From NCBI RefSeq assembly GCF_009758415.1, contig NZ_WQRF01000003.1, forward strand, positions 62,001 to 126,000: a DNA stretch of 64,000 bases, read 5' to 3'. Positions 32,426 to 40,857 of the stretch are shown here, piece by piece. Below the pieces are notes generated by a model. The model saw only the letters and a program-made list of their open reading frames with translations. It was not told the origin of the DNA and ran no database searches. This stretch comes from Devosia marina (GTDB taxonomy: Bacteria; Pseudomonadota; Alphaproteobacteria; Rhizobiales; Devosiaceae). How positions within the stretch are numbered: the first letter of the stretch is position 1; each line of letters opens with the position of its first letter. The position numbers and the translations under genes are program-made.

Positions 32426-33172
32426 CTAGTCCTGTTTACTTGTGCCTTGTTCAGCCAGGCGGGCGCGGTAGCGGTCCTGGCTGCGCGAGAGATGATCCCG
32501 CATGGCCTCGCGCGCTCCATCGGCGTCACGGGCGGAGATCGCATTGAGAATTCGCTTGTGCTCTTCGTGCAGGCCGACCTGATATTCATAGGTCAGCACG
32601 CTCTCCGTGCCCCAGGGCGATGCCACGTCGCACGGAATGGTGCGGCTGCCCAGGGCATCGAGCACTTCGAGATAGAAGGGGTTGTTCGTCGCCGCCGCGA
32701 TGGCACGGTGAAAGTAAAAATCCGTCCTGCCGGTCGGATTGCCCTCGTCCAGCAGCCGGCCGAATTCGTTCCAGGCCTCCTGAATGGCCGCAACCTGGCT
32801 GGTGCTGTGGCGCCCCGCAGCAAGACCGGCGGACTCGATCTCGATGCCCATGCGCACTTCAAGCACGTTGAGCGCCACCGAGATCTTGTTCGAACGCTCG
32901 CCGGCAATGGCGCTGAAGGCCGAACTGGCCTGCGCCATGACAAACACACCGGCGCCCTGGCGGGGCTGTACCATGCCGTCGGCGGCCAGCGCGGCGATCG
33001 CCTCGCGCACCACGGTCCGGCTGACACCGAAATGGGTGGTCAGTTGGCTCTCGGTGGGTAGCTTTTCGCCAGGCCCGAACTCGCCGGCACCGATGCGCTT
33101 GCGCAGCGCATCGACCACCATCTGTGCCAGCTTGGGCTTGCGGGCGGGGACGGATACTTCAATCAAGGCCAT
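32426..33172 (-). CDS. GntR/FadR-family regulator of uronate genes
   Basis: A 248-residue regulator. The N-terminal winged helix (about residues 30-75) has EKLPTESQLTTHFGVSRTVV, and the C-terminal all-helical FCD ligand domain (about 95-235) holds the usual Asp/His metal-site residues (TDFYFHRAIA, NAISARDADGAREAMRDHL). Its place inside the TRAP-kdu operon suggests it senses a uronate intermediate and controls this operon and perhaps uxuA. A palindromic site upstream of dctP (36174-36200) is its likely operator. Confidence 0.9.
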   Translation of the reverse strand: MALIEVSVPARKPKLAQMVVDALRKRIGAGEFGPGEKLPTESQLTTHFGVSRTVVREAIAALAADGMVQPRQGAGVFVMAQASSAFSAIAGERSNKISVALNVLEVRMGIEIESAGLAAGRHSTSQVAAIQEAWNEFGRLLDEGNPTGRTDFYFHRAIAAATNNPFYLEVLDALGSRTIPCDVASPWGTESVLTYEYQVGLHEEHKRILNAISARDADGAREAMRDHLSRSQDRYRARLAEQGTSKQD

Positions 33173-33176
33173 CAGA

Positions 33177-34457
33177 TCACCGGAACAGGCTGGGCAGCCA
33201 CAAGGACAACGCTGGAATATAGGTCACCAGCCCCAGCACAATGATCCCCGCTATGTAGAACGGCCAGACGCTGCGCATGGCGGCCCAGATCGAAATCTTG
33301 CCAACCGCCGCCGCCACGAACTGCACAGGTCCCAATGGCGGTGTGTTGAGCCCGATCCCCAGATTGAGGATCATGATGACGCCGAAATGCACCGGGTCGA
33401 CGCCGAAGCTGGAAACCATGGGCAGGAAGATCGGCGTGGTGATGATGATCAGCGGTCCCATATCCATGAAGGTGCCGAGCAGCAGCAGCAGCACATTGAT
33501 AAGCAACAGCACCATCAACGGGTCGCTGGTGAGCTGGGTCACCATCTCGGTGAGCATCGGCGCCACGCGCATATAGGCCATCAGCCAACCAAAGGATGCT
33601 GCTGCGCCGATGATGAACAGCACCATGGCGGTCGTCCGCACGGCGCCGATGACGCAGTGAACGAAGTTCGACCAGTCCATGGAGCGATAGACCAGCAGGG
33701 TCACCAGGAAGGCGTAGATCACCGCAATGCAGGAGCTTTCCGTGGCGGTGAAGATGCCGGAACGCACGCCACCAAAGATGATCGCGATCAGCATCAGGCC
33801 CGGTATGGAAATGACGAAAAACTGCGCGGCTCTCGCAAAGCCGGGGAACGGCTCGGTGGGATAGCCACGCCTGCGTGCCACGATATAGGCGGTAATCATC
33901 AATACCAGGGCGAGCAGCAGCCCCGGAATGATCCCGGCCGTGAACAGGTCGGCAATGGAAATGCGCCCGCCGCCCGAAAGCGAATAGATGATCATGTTGT
34001 GGCTGGGCGGCAGCAACAGGGCAATCAGCGCCGACATCGAGGTGACGTTGACCGCATAATCGGCACCATAGCCGCGCGCTTTCATCTGCGGGATCATGAT
34101 CCCGCCCACCGCGGCCGCCTCGGCCACGGCCGAGCCCGAAATGCCGCCGAACAGGGTCGAGGCCACAATATTGACCTGCCCCAGGCCGCCGCGCACATGC
34201 CCAATGATTGAGCCGGCAAACGCAATGATGCGCGCGGCAATGCCGCCCCGCATCATCAGGTCGCCGGCAAAGATGAAGAAGGGAATGGCCATCAGCGTAA
34301 AGGCCGACACACCCGAATTGAGCTGCTGAAACACCACCACCGGCGGGCGCCCGAGATAGATGATCGTGGCGAGGCTGGCGATGCCAAGGCAGAAGGCGAT
34401 GGGCGTGCCGACAAACATCAGGCCGCCGAAAACTCCGAATAGTACCCAGTATTCCAT
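33177..34457 (-). CDS. dctM: TRAP transporter large permease (DctM type)
   Basis: A 426-residue integral membrane protein with about twelve hydrophobic helices, the energy-coupling subunit of a TRAP transporter. The conserved stretch GGISGSAVAEAAAVGGIMIP and the C-terminal LGIGLNTPPLGPVQFVAAA are typical. Five bases separate it from the dctQ stop, and the gntR start follows immediately. Import is driven by an ion gradient, with substrate delivered by DctP. Confidence 0.94.
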   Translation of the reverse strand: MEYWVLFGVFGGLMFVGTPIAFCLGIASLATIIYLGRPPVVVFQQLNSGVSAFTLMAIPFFIFAGDLMMRGGIAARIIAFAGSIIGHVRGGLGQVNIVASTLFGGISGSAVAEAAAVGGIMIPQMKARGYGADYAVNVTSMSALIALLLPPSHNMIIYSLSGGGRISIADLFTAGIIPGLLLALVLMITAYIVARRRGYPTEPFPGFARAAQFFVISIPGLMLIAIIFGGVRSGIFTATESSCIAVIYAFLVTLLVYRSMDWSNFVHCVIGAVRTTAMVLFIIGAAASFGWLMAYMRVAPMLTEMVTQLTSDPLMVLLLINVLLLLLGTFMDMGPLIIITTPIFLPMVSSFGVDPVHFGVIMILNLGIGLNTPPLGPVQFVAAAVGKISIWAAMRSVWPFYIAGIIVLGLVTYIPALSLWLPSLFR

Positions 34458-34462
34458 CGAAA

Positions 34463-34990
34463 TCAGACCTCGGAAATAGCGCGTTCAGTGGTTTCGGTAT
34501 CGACCGGTTCGCCGGCCAGGCGCAGCGTCATGCGCTCCAGGACGAACAGGCATATCAGCGCGCCTGAAACCACGATGGGCAGATAGGTGATGGTCTGGGG
34601 CATGCCGAGCACCGGGATGCGCACACTCGCACCGCGGATAGCCAGTTCACCCCCAAACCAGACCATGCCGAAGCCGAAACCGAACATGGCGACATCGCTG
34701 ACGCTGCGCAGCCAGGGCCGGGCGCTGTCTGGTAGGGCATAGAGCAGCACATCGAAGCCCATATGGAATTTTTCGCGCACCCCGACGGCCGCACCAAGAA
34801 AGATGAACCAGCTCATGATCTGGATCGATGCCGCCTCGGTCCATGATGGCGACGAGTTGATCACGTAGCGCATGAAGACCTGGTAGGCGACGAGCGAGGT
34901 CATGGCGACAAGGCCCACACCAGCGAGCCACAAGGCGGCAGTCGAGATCGCGCTGAACACGCGGCTGGCTGCCAGGAGGCCGTTCTTCAT
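34463..34990 (-). CDS. dctQ: TRAP transporter small permease (DctQ type)
   Basis: A protein of about 175 residues with four hydrophobic helices, from ATG 34990 (GGGAG about 9 bases upstream). The conserved stretch VFMRYVINSSPSWTEAASIQ matches the DctQ family. It couples the binding protein DctP to the large permease. A 63-base gap containing a perfect hairpin separates it from dctP. Confidence 0.9.
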   Translation of the reverse strand: MKNGLLAASRVFSAISTAALWLAGVGLVAMTSLVAYQVFMRYVINSSPSWTEAASIQIMSWFIFLGAAVGVREKFHMGFDVLLYALPDSARPWLRSVSDVAMFGFGFGMVWFGGELAIRGASVRIPVLGMPQTITYLPIVVSGALICLFVLERMTLRLAGEPVDTETTERAISEV

Positions 34991-35016
34991 CGGCTCAATC
35001 TCCCAAGAAACATATC

Positions 35017-35044
35017 GCCGGGCCGGCGTGAATGCCGGCCCGGC
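35017..35044 (-). other. Hairpin between dctP and dctQ, no U-run
   Basis: A perfect 11-bp GC stem (35017-35027 with 35034-35044) and a 6-base loop lie 8 bases after the dctP stop. No U-run follows on the transcribed strand. It probably protects or limits the dctP transcript, as in other binding-protein operons. Confidence 0.75.
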
Positions 35045-35052
35045 AGGATGCA

Positions 35053-36033
35053 TTAGCCCTCAGTGGCCTGGATGCGGGCGACCAGATCCTGCAGCATCGG
35101 ATCGGTGACGTACTTCTCGTAGACCGGCTTCATCGCTTCGATGAAGGGGGCCTTGTCGACCTCGTTGATCGTGACCCCGAGAGCCTCGACGGCAGCCTTG
35201 GACTCAACTTCCTTGGCGGCCCAGAGTTCGCGCTGATAGGTAACCGATTCCTTGGCGGCTTCGCGCATGGCAGCCTGATCCTCGGGGGTCATACCGTCCC
35301 AGACGATCTTGGAGACCACCAGCACTTCGGGCACCATCAGGTGCTCGTTGAGCGAGTAATACTGGGCGACTTCCGCGTGCCCGGCGGTGTCGAAGCTGGG
35401 ATAGTTGTTTTCAGCGCCATCGATAACGCCGGTCTGGATACCCGAATAGACTTCGCCATAGGGCATAGGCGTGGCATTGCCGCCCAGCGCCGCCACCATG
35501 TCCACGAACACATCCGAACCCATGACGCGGAACTTCATGCCTTCCATGTCGGCCAGCGTGTTGATCGGCTTCTGGCTATTGTAGAACGAGCGGGCGCCGC
35601 CGTCGTAATAGGCCAGCGCGATGACATCCACTGCCTCAAAGGCGGCCAGGATCTCATCGCCGATCGGGCCATCCAGCACATTGTGGAAGTGCTCGGTCGA
35701 GCGGAAGATATAGGGAAGCTGGGTCACGGTCGCCGCAGGCACCTGGGTGCCGAAAGCGCCGATGGAAATGCGATTGAGATCGATCACACCAAACTGGGTC
35801 TGCTCGATCGTATCGGCTTCCTGGCCGAGCTGGGCCGAGTGGAACACTTCCACCGAGTAGCGGCCATCGGTCTTGTCCGAAAGCAATTCGCCGAAGCGCT
35901 TGACGGCCTCGACGGTCGGATAGCCATCCGGATGGGTATCGGATGAGCGCAGCACCGTCTGGGCGCTCGCGGCCGAAACCATAAGTGTGGATGCGACGAC
36001 GGCAGCAGCCGCCATCCTAGGCAGATGAAACAT
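35053..36033 (-). CDS. dctP: TRAP transporter substrate-binding protein (DctP type)
   Basis: A 326-residue periplasmic binding protein. The signal peptide covers about residues 1-24 (ending VSAASA). The conserved [20 protein letters not shown] contains the arginine that clamps the substrate carboxylate in this family, and [19 protein letters not shown] is typical. Strong GGGAGGA lies before ATG 36033. With kduI, kduD and a KdgF-like cupin downstream, a (possibly unsaturated) uronate or oligouronide is the likely ligand. Confidence 0.92.
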   Translation of the reverse strand: MFHLPRMAAAAVVASTLMVSAASAQTVLRSSDTHPDGYPTVEAVKRFGELLSDKTDGRYSVEVFHSAQLGQEADTIEQTQFGVIDLNRISIGAFGTQVPAATVTQLPYIFRSTEHFHNVLDGPIGDEILAAFEAVDVIALAYYDGGARSFYNSQKPINTLADMEGMKFRVMGSDVFVDMVAALGGNATPMPYGEVYSGIQTGVIDGAENNYPSFDTAGHAEVAQYYSLNEHLMVPEVLVVSKIVWDGMTPEDQAAMREAAKESVTYQRELWAAKEVESKAAVEALGVTINEVDKAPFIEAMKPVYEKYVTDPMLQDLVARIQATEG

Positions 36034-36173
36034 GGTTGTCCTCCCAATGTGTCTCAAAGGCCGGGCATTTGTCCCTCCCGGCCGCAACGGCAGATCGCCT
36101 GCCGCCGGCCCGTTGTGATCTTGTCAATCAACGGACCTTGTGCAAACTGGTATGGAAGTTAAAAAGACAAGTC

Positions 36174-36200
36174 AACATACAATAATTCGTATGTTGTATG
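36174..36200. promoter_or_regulatory. Compound palindrome upstream of dctP, candidate GntR operator
   Basis: CATACAA (36176-36182) and TTGTATG (36194-36200) are perfect inverted copies, with an inner pair ACATAC (36175-36180) and GTATGT (36189-36194). The site lies about 140 bases before the dctP start, in an AT-rich patch unlike its surroundings. It is the best candidate operator for the uronate GntR regulator. Confidence 0.5.
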
Positions 36201-36232
36201 ATGACTCTACGGAGACCCTACAAACCGCTGCA

Positions 36233-36266
36233 AACAAAAGAAAACCCCGGGAGCTGACCCCCGGGG
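36233..36266 (-). terminator. Intrinsic terminator after lpdA
   Basis: On the minus strand a 7-bp GC stem (36260-36266 with 36245-36251) and an 8-base loop is followed by a T-rich tail (TTTTCTTTTG). It lies about 30 bases after the lpdA stop. Confidence 0.88.
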
Positions 36267-36298
36267 CTTCTGTGAATTTCGGCTGCGACTGGTACCAC

Positions 36299-37708
36299 TC
36301 AGATATGAATTGCGCCGTCGCCGAGGGACAGCGCCGCCTCGCGAATGGCCTCGCTCAAGGTCGGGTGCGCATGCGTGGTGCGCGCCAGATCTTCCGATGC
36401 ACCGGAAAATTCCATCAACGTCACCAGCTCGTGGATCATTTCACCAGCATTCTTGCCCACGATATGGGCGCCCAGCACGCGGTCGGTCTCGACATCGGCC
36501 AGGATCTTGACGAAGCCCTGCGTCGCCAGCATGGCCTTGGCGCGGCCATTGGCGGTGAAGGGGAACTTGCCGATCTTGTACTCAATGCCATCGGCCTTGA
36601 GTTCGTCCTCGGTCTTGCCGACGGAGGCCACTTCGGGATTGGTGTAAACCACTGACGGAATGGCGGCATAGTTCACATGACCGGCCTGCCCGCTGAGGAT
36701 TTCGGCAACGGCAATGCCCTCGTCCTCGGCCTTGTGCGCCAGCATCGGGCCGGCGATGACATCGCCAATGGCATAGATGCCATCGACCGAGCTCTTATAG
36801 TGCCCGTCGACGCGCACCCGGCGGCGCTCGTCCAGCGCAACACCAGCCAGGTCAAGGCCCAGGCCCTCAGTGTGCGGCTTGCGGCCGATGGCCACCAGCG
36901 CCACGTCGGCATCCAGCACTTCGACCTCGCCGCCCTTTGCCGGCTCCACATTGATCTTGAGCGAGCCGTCTTCCTGCTTCTCGACGCCGGCAACCTTGCT
37001 CGAAAGCTTGAACTCCATGCCCTGCTTTTGCAGCATGCGCTGGAACTGGCGGGCCACTTCGCTGTCCATGCCGGGCAGGATGCGGTCGAGATATTCGACC
37101 ACGGTGACCTGAGCGCCCAGGCGCATCCAGACCGAGCCGAGCTCCAGCCCAATGACGCCGGCGCCAATGACGACCAGCTTGTTGGGCACTTTTTCGAGAT
37201 TCAGCGCACCGGTCGAGGTGACGATCTGCTTTTCGTCGATCTCGATGCCCGGCAGATTGGCCGAGACCGAGCCGGTGGCAATGACGATGTTCTTGGTGAC
37301 GATTTCGGTCTGCGAACCGGTCTGCGGCGTCACCAGCACCTTGCCTGCGGCCGGAATGGAACCGATGCCGCGGAATACGGTGATCTTGTTCTTCTTGAAC
37401 AGGTAATCGACGCCGCCGACATTGGACGCGACCGTTTCGCTCTTGTGGGTGAGCATCTGCTTGAGGTTGAGCTGGGGCGCCGGAATGTCGATCCCCAGCG
37501 ACTTGAAGCCGTGACCGGCCTCTTCAAACATTTCCGAAGCATGCAGCAGCGCCTTGGAGGGGATGCAGCCGATATTGAGGCAGGTACCACCAAGGGTCGC
37601 CCACTTTTCCACCACGGCCACCTTCATGCCGAGCTGCGCCGCGCGGATCGCGCAGACATAGCCGCCCGGGCCCGAGCCGATGATGGTAAGGTCGAATTGG
37701 TCTGCCAT
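36299..37708 (-). CDS. lpdA: Dihydrolipoyl dehydrogenase (E3)
   Basis: A 469-residue flavoprotein. FAD motif GSGPGG (11-16), redox-active pair C43 and C48 (GGTCLNIGCIPSK), NAD motif GAGVIGLELGS, and the C-terminal HAHPTLSE that supplies the catalytic His to the partner subunit are all present. It reoxidises dihydrolipoamide of the 2-oxoglutarate dehydrogenase complex encoded upstream (sucA, sucB). Separated from sucB by three unrelated genes and a terminator, so it is probably transcribed with the lysE-like gene 24 bases upstream. Confidence 0.95.
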   Translation of the reverse strand: MADQFDLTIIGSGPGGYVCAIRAAQLGMKVAVVEKWATLGGTCLNIGCIPSKALLHASEMFEEAGHGFKSLGIDIPAPQLNLKQMLTHKSETVASNVGGVDYLFKKNKITVFRGIGSIPAAGKVLVTPQTGSQTEIVTKNIVIATGSVSANLPGIEIDEKQIVTSTGALNLEKVPNKLVVIGAGVIGLELGSVWMRLGAQVTVVEYLDRILPGMDSEVARQFQRMLQKQGMEFKLSSKVAGVEKQEDGSLKINVEPAKGGEVEVLDADVALVAIGRKPHTEGLGLDLAGVALDERRRVRVDGHYKSSVDGIYAIGDVIAGPMLAHKAEDEGIAVAEILSGQAGHVNYAAIPSVVYTNPEVASVGKTEDELKADGIEYKIGKFPFTANGRAKAMLATQGFVKILADVETDRVLGAHIVGKNAGEMIHELVTLMEFSGASEDLARTTHAHPTLSEAIREAALSLGDGAIHI

Positions 37709-37731
37709 TGTCCTAAAGCCTCAGATGTTGG

Positions 37732-38364
37732 TCAGCGCTGCTGAGCCAGTGCAACACGCACAGCCAGCGCCAGGAATGTAATGCCGGTTACCCGATTAAA
37801 CCACCGGCCGAAACGGAAAAACGCCAGTCGCACCCTGGGGGTCGTAAAGAATACCGACACCAAAGCGAACCAGGCAAAAAGCATGAGGGCCATGCTGCCC
37901 ACATAGATCACCTTGGTCTGCCCGCCAGTGTGCACCGACACCAGCGTGGTGAACAGCGCCAGGAAGAACAACACGGCCTTGGGATTGAGCAGGTTGGTCA
38001 GGAACCCGAGCGCAAACGCGGCCATGTCGCCCTTGCGCGCAGCGCCCTGTTCCGACATTTCGGGCGGCTGCGGCGGCGCACTGCGCAGCGCCGATATCGC
38101 CAGCCAGACGAGATAGGCCGCGCCGGCCCATTTGAGAATATTGAACAGCAGCAAAGACTGCCCCACGATCACGCCGACGCCGAGCAGCGTGTAGCTGCCA
38201 TGCACCAGGATCGAGGTGGCAATGCCCGCGGAAGTAAACAGCGCCTCGCGCCGTCCATGCACCACGGCCTGGCGCAGCACCATGGCGAAATCGGCACCGG
38301 GAATAATCGCATTGATGCCGAAGGCCAGCATCAGGCCCAGGAATTCGAACCAGGGGAAGTCCAT
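37732..38364 (-). CDS. LysE/RhtB-family amino-acid exporter
   Basis: A protein of about 210 residues with six hydrophobic helices. The family signature near the N-terminus (FGINAIIPGADFAMVLRQA) and the central GFLTNLLNPKAVLFFLALF are clear. ATG 38364 is preferred to 38382 because the extra residues (MRRWRL) are atypical. Substrate unknown; relatives export lysine, arginine, threonine or homoserine lactone. Confidence 0.9.
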   Translation of the reverse strand: MDFPWFEFLGLMLAFGINAIIPGADFAMVLRQAVVHGRREALFTSAGIATSILVHGSYTLLGVGVIVGQSLLLFNILKWAGAAYLVWLAISALRSAPPQPPEMSEQGAARKGDMAAFALGFLTNLLNPKAVLFFLALFTTLVSVHTGGQTKVIYVGSMALMLFAWFALVSVFFTTPRVRLAFFRFGRWFNRVTGITFLALAVRVALAQQR

Positions 38365-38471
38365 AAGTCGCCACCGCCGCAAGATAACGGGCTAACGGTT
38401 ACACCAGCAGGCGCCCCCGGGCAACGCGGACCATGAGATTGACCCCTGCCCGATAGGCAAGGGCGCACACG

Positions 38472-38861
38472 CTAGACGGCAACACCCACGAACAGCATGA
38501 GCAACCCGACCAGCGAAACCATCCAGAACGACGAGCGCATCAGCGGCACATCGATGAAATAGGCAGGCAGATAGGCCCAACGCGCCCAGAACCAGATCTG
38601 TGCGCCCCATTGTGTGAGGCTGTCGGACCGGCCGGAGATTTCGGTCGCGACCGCAAGGGCAATGAAAATGCCATAGGTCTCGAGAAAATTGCGCAGACAC
38701 CGGTTGCCCCGCGCCGCCCATTTGTTCGGCGGACGCTCATTGTCCCGCTGCGTGCCGGCATGAACGATCCCATAATCCAGGCGATACGCCGCCGATTGGA
38801 CGGCAAGGTAGGCAAACGCCAGCCCGGCGCTCCAGATCAAAAGGGTCAGTTCAACGCTCAT
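38472..38861 (-). CDS. MAPEG-family membrane protein
   Basis: A 129-residue membrane protein with four hydrophobic helices and MAPEG-like features (RGNRCLRNFLETYGIFIALA). Starts at ATG 38861 with GGAG 8 bases upstream. MAPEG proteins in eukaryotes act in glutathione and eicosanoid metabolism; bacterial roles are mostly unknown. Stands alone between the lysE-like gene and a secreted protein gene. Confidence 0.8.
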   Translation of the reverse strand: MSVELTLLIWSAGLAFAYLAVQSAAYRLDYGIVHAGTQRDNERPPNKWAARGNRCLRNFLETYGIFIALAVATEISGRSDSLTQWGAQIWFWARWAYLPAYFIDVPLMRSSFWMVSLVGLLMLFVGVAV

Positions 38862-38952
38862 GCCATGCTCCATGTGCTGCCGGAACCACGGCCAGCAGCG
38901 CGGCATGAATTGCATAATTAAGTCGGATAGCCAACAGTTTAGCTGAACATTT

Positions 38953-39411
38953 CTAGGACGCAGAGATGTCCTGCGCCCGCTTCAGGACGTCTGGCAGTTG
39001 CTGATCGATATCGAGCGCTTCGCTCTCGATCTGCTCCAGAAAGGCGCGGCAGAATCGTTCCTTGGAGGCCGCTTGGTTGTAGGCCGACATGATCTGGCTG
39101 CCGCCATAGGTTTCGGCCGCCTGCCGTTGACCCTCGCTGCCGCCACCCAGCCGCTCGATCACGCGGTCGGCAAGATCGAGATAGCCGATGTTCCGAAGGT
39201 ACCAATTGGCCGCGGCATCTTCATAGGCGCTGTCCAGGCCCGTGGTCTCATAGCAATGCGTGGTCATCACATCGACAATGGCCTTTGAGCCATGGAAGGC
39301 CATGAGTTCACCGACCAGCTCGGTATCGGCAGCCGCCCGCTCCTGCGCAAAACCGGGCGTAGCCATCAGTGCCATCGCCGCCCAAACCATCAGTCCAGTT
39401 CTCAACGTCAC
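38953..39411 (-). CDS. Secreted protein, unknown
   Basis: A 152-residue protein from a GTG at 39411 (GGAG just upstream). The signal peptide is VTLRTGLMVWAAMALMATPG plus FA. The mature protein is acidic, mostly helical, with two cysteines (THCYETTG, KERFCRAF) that could form a disulfide. I do not recognise the family. A longer start at 39507 would hide the signal peptide and is unlikely. Confidence 0.65.
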   Translation of the reverse strand: MTLRTGLMVWAAMALMATPGFAQERAAADTELVGELMAFHGSKAIVDVMTTHCYETTGLDSAYEDAAANWYLRNIGYLDLADRVIERLGGGSEGQRQAAETYGGSQIMSAYNQAASKERFCRAFLEQIESEALDIDQQLPDVLKRAQDISAS

Positions 39412-39517
39412 GTCTCCAGAACGCCTTGTTCGCGCGTCCACGCCCCTCTGCATATCGGGGCCAAATGCTAACAGAACCTTACCGTGCGCCCGTGCTCCAC
39501 ACACCATTGGGTGAACA

Positions 39518-39544
39518 CGAAAAAGGCCCGCCGAAGCGGGCCTT
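39518..39544 (-). terminator. Intrinsic terminator after sucB
   Basis: AAGGCCCGC and GCGGGCCTT form a perfect 9-bp stem with a TTCG tetraloop (39523-39544), followed on the minus strand by more T residues. It ends the sucAB transcript. Confidence 0.93.
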
Positions 39545-39567
39545 CAAACGCACAAATGTGGCAAGTC

Positions 39568-40833
39568 TTAGAGATCAAGCACCAGACGCTCGGGCGCCTC
39601 AAGGCTTTCCTTGACGCGGACAAGGAACGTCACCGCTTCCTTGCCGTCGACAATGCGGTGGTCATAGCTCAGCGCCAGATACATCATCGGGCGGATGACG
39701 ATCTCGCCGCCGACCACAACCGGACGTTCCTGGATCTTGTGCATGCCCAGAATGCCCGACTGCGGGGCGTTGAGGATTGGCGTCGACATCAGCGAACCGT
39801 AGACACCACCATTGGAGATGGTGAAGGTGCCGCCCTGCATGTCGGCCATGGACAGCTGGCCGTCGCGGGCCTTCTTGCCCAGATTGCCGATTTCCTTCTC
39901 GATCTCGGCAATGCTCATCTGGTCGGCATTGCGCACGACCGGCACGACCAGACCCTTGTCGGTACCCACGGCCACGCCGATATGCGCGTATTGCTTGTAG
40001 ATCAGGTCATCGCCATCGATCTCGGCATTGACCGCCGGGATTTCCTTGAGCGCATGCACCACGGCCTTGGTGAAGAAGCCCATGAAGCCAAGCTTGACGC
40101 CATGCTTCTTTTCGAACAGCTCCTTGTAGGAACTGCGCAGATCCATCACCGGCTTCATGTCCACCTCGTTGAAGGTGGTCAGCATGGCGGCGGTGTTCTG
40201 CGCGTCTTTGAGGCGGCGTGCGATGGTCTGGCGCAGACGGGTCATCTTGACCCGCTCTTCTCGCTCGGCATCGTCCGCAGCAACCGGCGCACGCGGGGCG
40301 GCAGGTGCCTTGGCCTCGGCGGCCGGCTTGGCCTCGGCCGGGGCCGCAGCGGGCTTGGCAAGGGCAGACAGCACATCTTCCTTGAGCACCTGGCCGGCCT
40401 TGCCCGAACCGGCAATATTGTCTGCGTTCAGGCCCTTCTCGTTGATCATCTTCTGCGCCGAGGGTGCAGGGGCCCGATCGCTCGCGGTCCGTGGCTGGGG
40501 TATCGGCTCCGGATTGACGTTGACCGGATTGTCAGCGGAAGGCTCGGGAGCCGAGCTCGAATCCTGGCTCGAAGGCGCGGCCGCCGCTTCCCCGGAGCCA
40601 GCGCCGATGGCACCAAGCAAGGCACCGACATCGACGGTGTCACCGGGCTGGGCGGCAATGGCTTCGAGCACACCGGCGGCAGGCGCCGGCACCTCGATGG
40701 TCACCTTGTCGGTTTCGAGCTCGACGATGGGTTCGTCGGCTGCAATGGTGTCGCCCACCTTCTTGAACCACTGGCCAATCGTGGCTTCGGTAACGCTTTC
40801 ACCCAGGGTCGGGACGCGGATTTCTGTCGACAT
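39568..40833 (-). CDS. sucB: 2-oxoglutarate dehydrogenase E2, dihydrolipoyl succinyltransferase
   Basis: A 421-residue E2 subunit. The lipoyl domain (1-77) carries the lipoylated lysine K43 ([11 protein letters not shown]). An acidic/Ala-rich linker and a peripheral-subunit domain follow (about 115-150), then an Ala/Pro/Lys linker and the catalytic domain (about 190-421) with [11 protein letters not shown]. Transfers succinyl from lipoate to CoA in the TCA cycle. It lies 24 bases after sucA. Confidence 0.96.
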   Translation of the reverse strand: MSTEIRVPTLGESVTEATIGQWFKKVGDTIAADEPIVELETDKVTIEVPAPAAGVLEAIAAQPGDTVDVGALLGAIGAGSGEAAAAPSSQDSSSAPEPSADNPVNVNPEPIPQPRTASDRAPAPSAQKMINEKGLNADNIAGSGKAGQVLKEDVLSALAKPAAAPAEAKPAAEAKAPAAPRAPVAADDAEREERVKMTRLRQTIARRLKDAQNTAAMLTTFNEVDMKPVMDLRSSYKELFEKKHGVKLGFMGFFTKAVVHALKEIPAVNAEIDGDDLIYKQYAHIGVAVGTDKGLVVPVVRNADQMSIAEIEKEIGNLGKKARDGQLSMADMQGGTFTISNGGVYGSLMSTPILNAPQSGILGMHKIQERPVVVGGEIVIRPMMYLALSYDHRIVDGKEAVTFLVRVKESLEAPERLVLDL

Positions 40834-40857
40834 TGAGAATTGTCCTTCTAGATCGGG

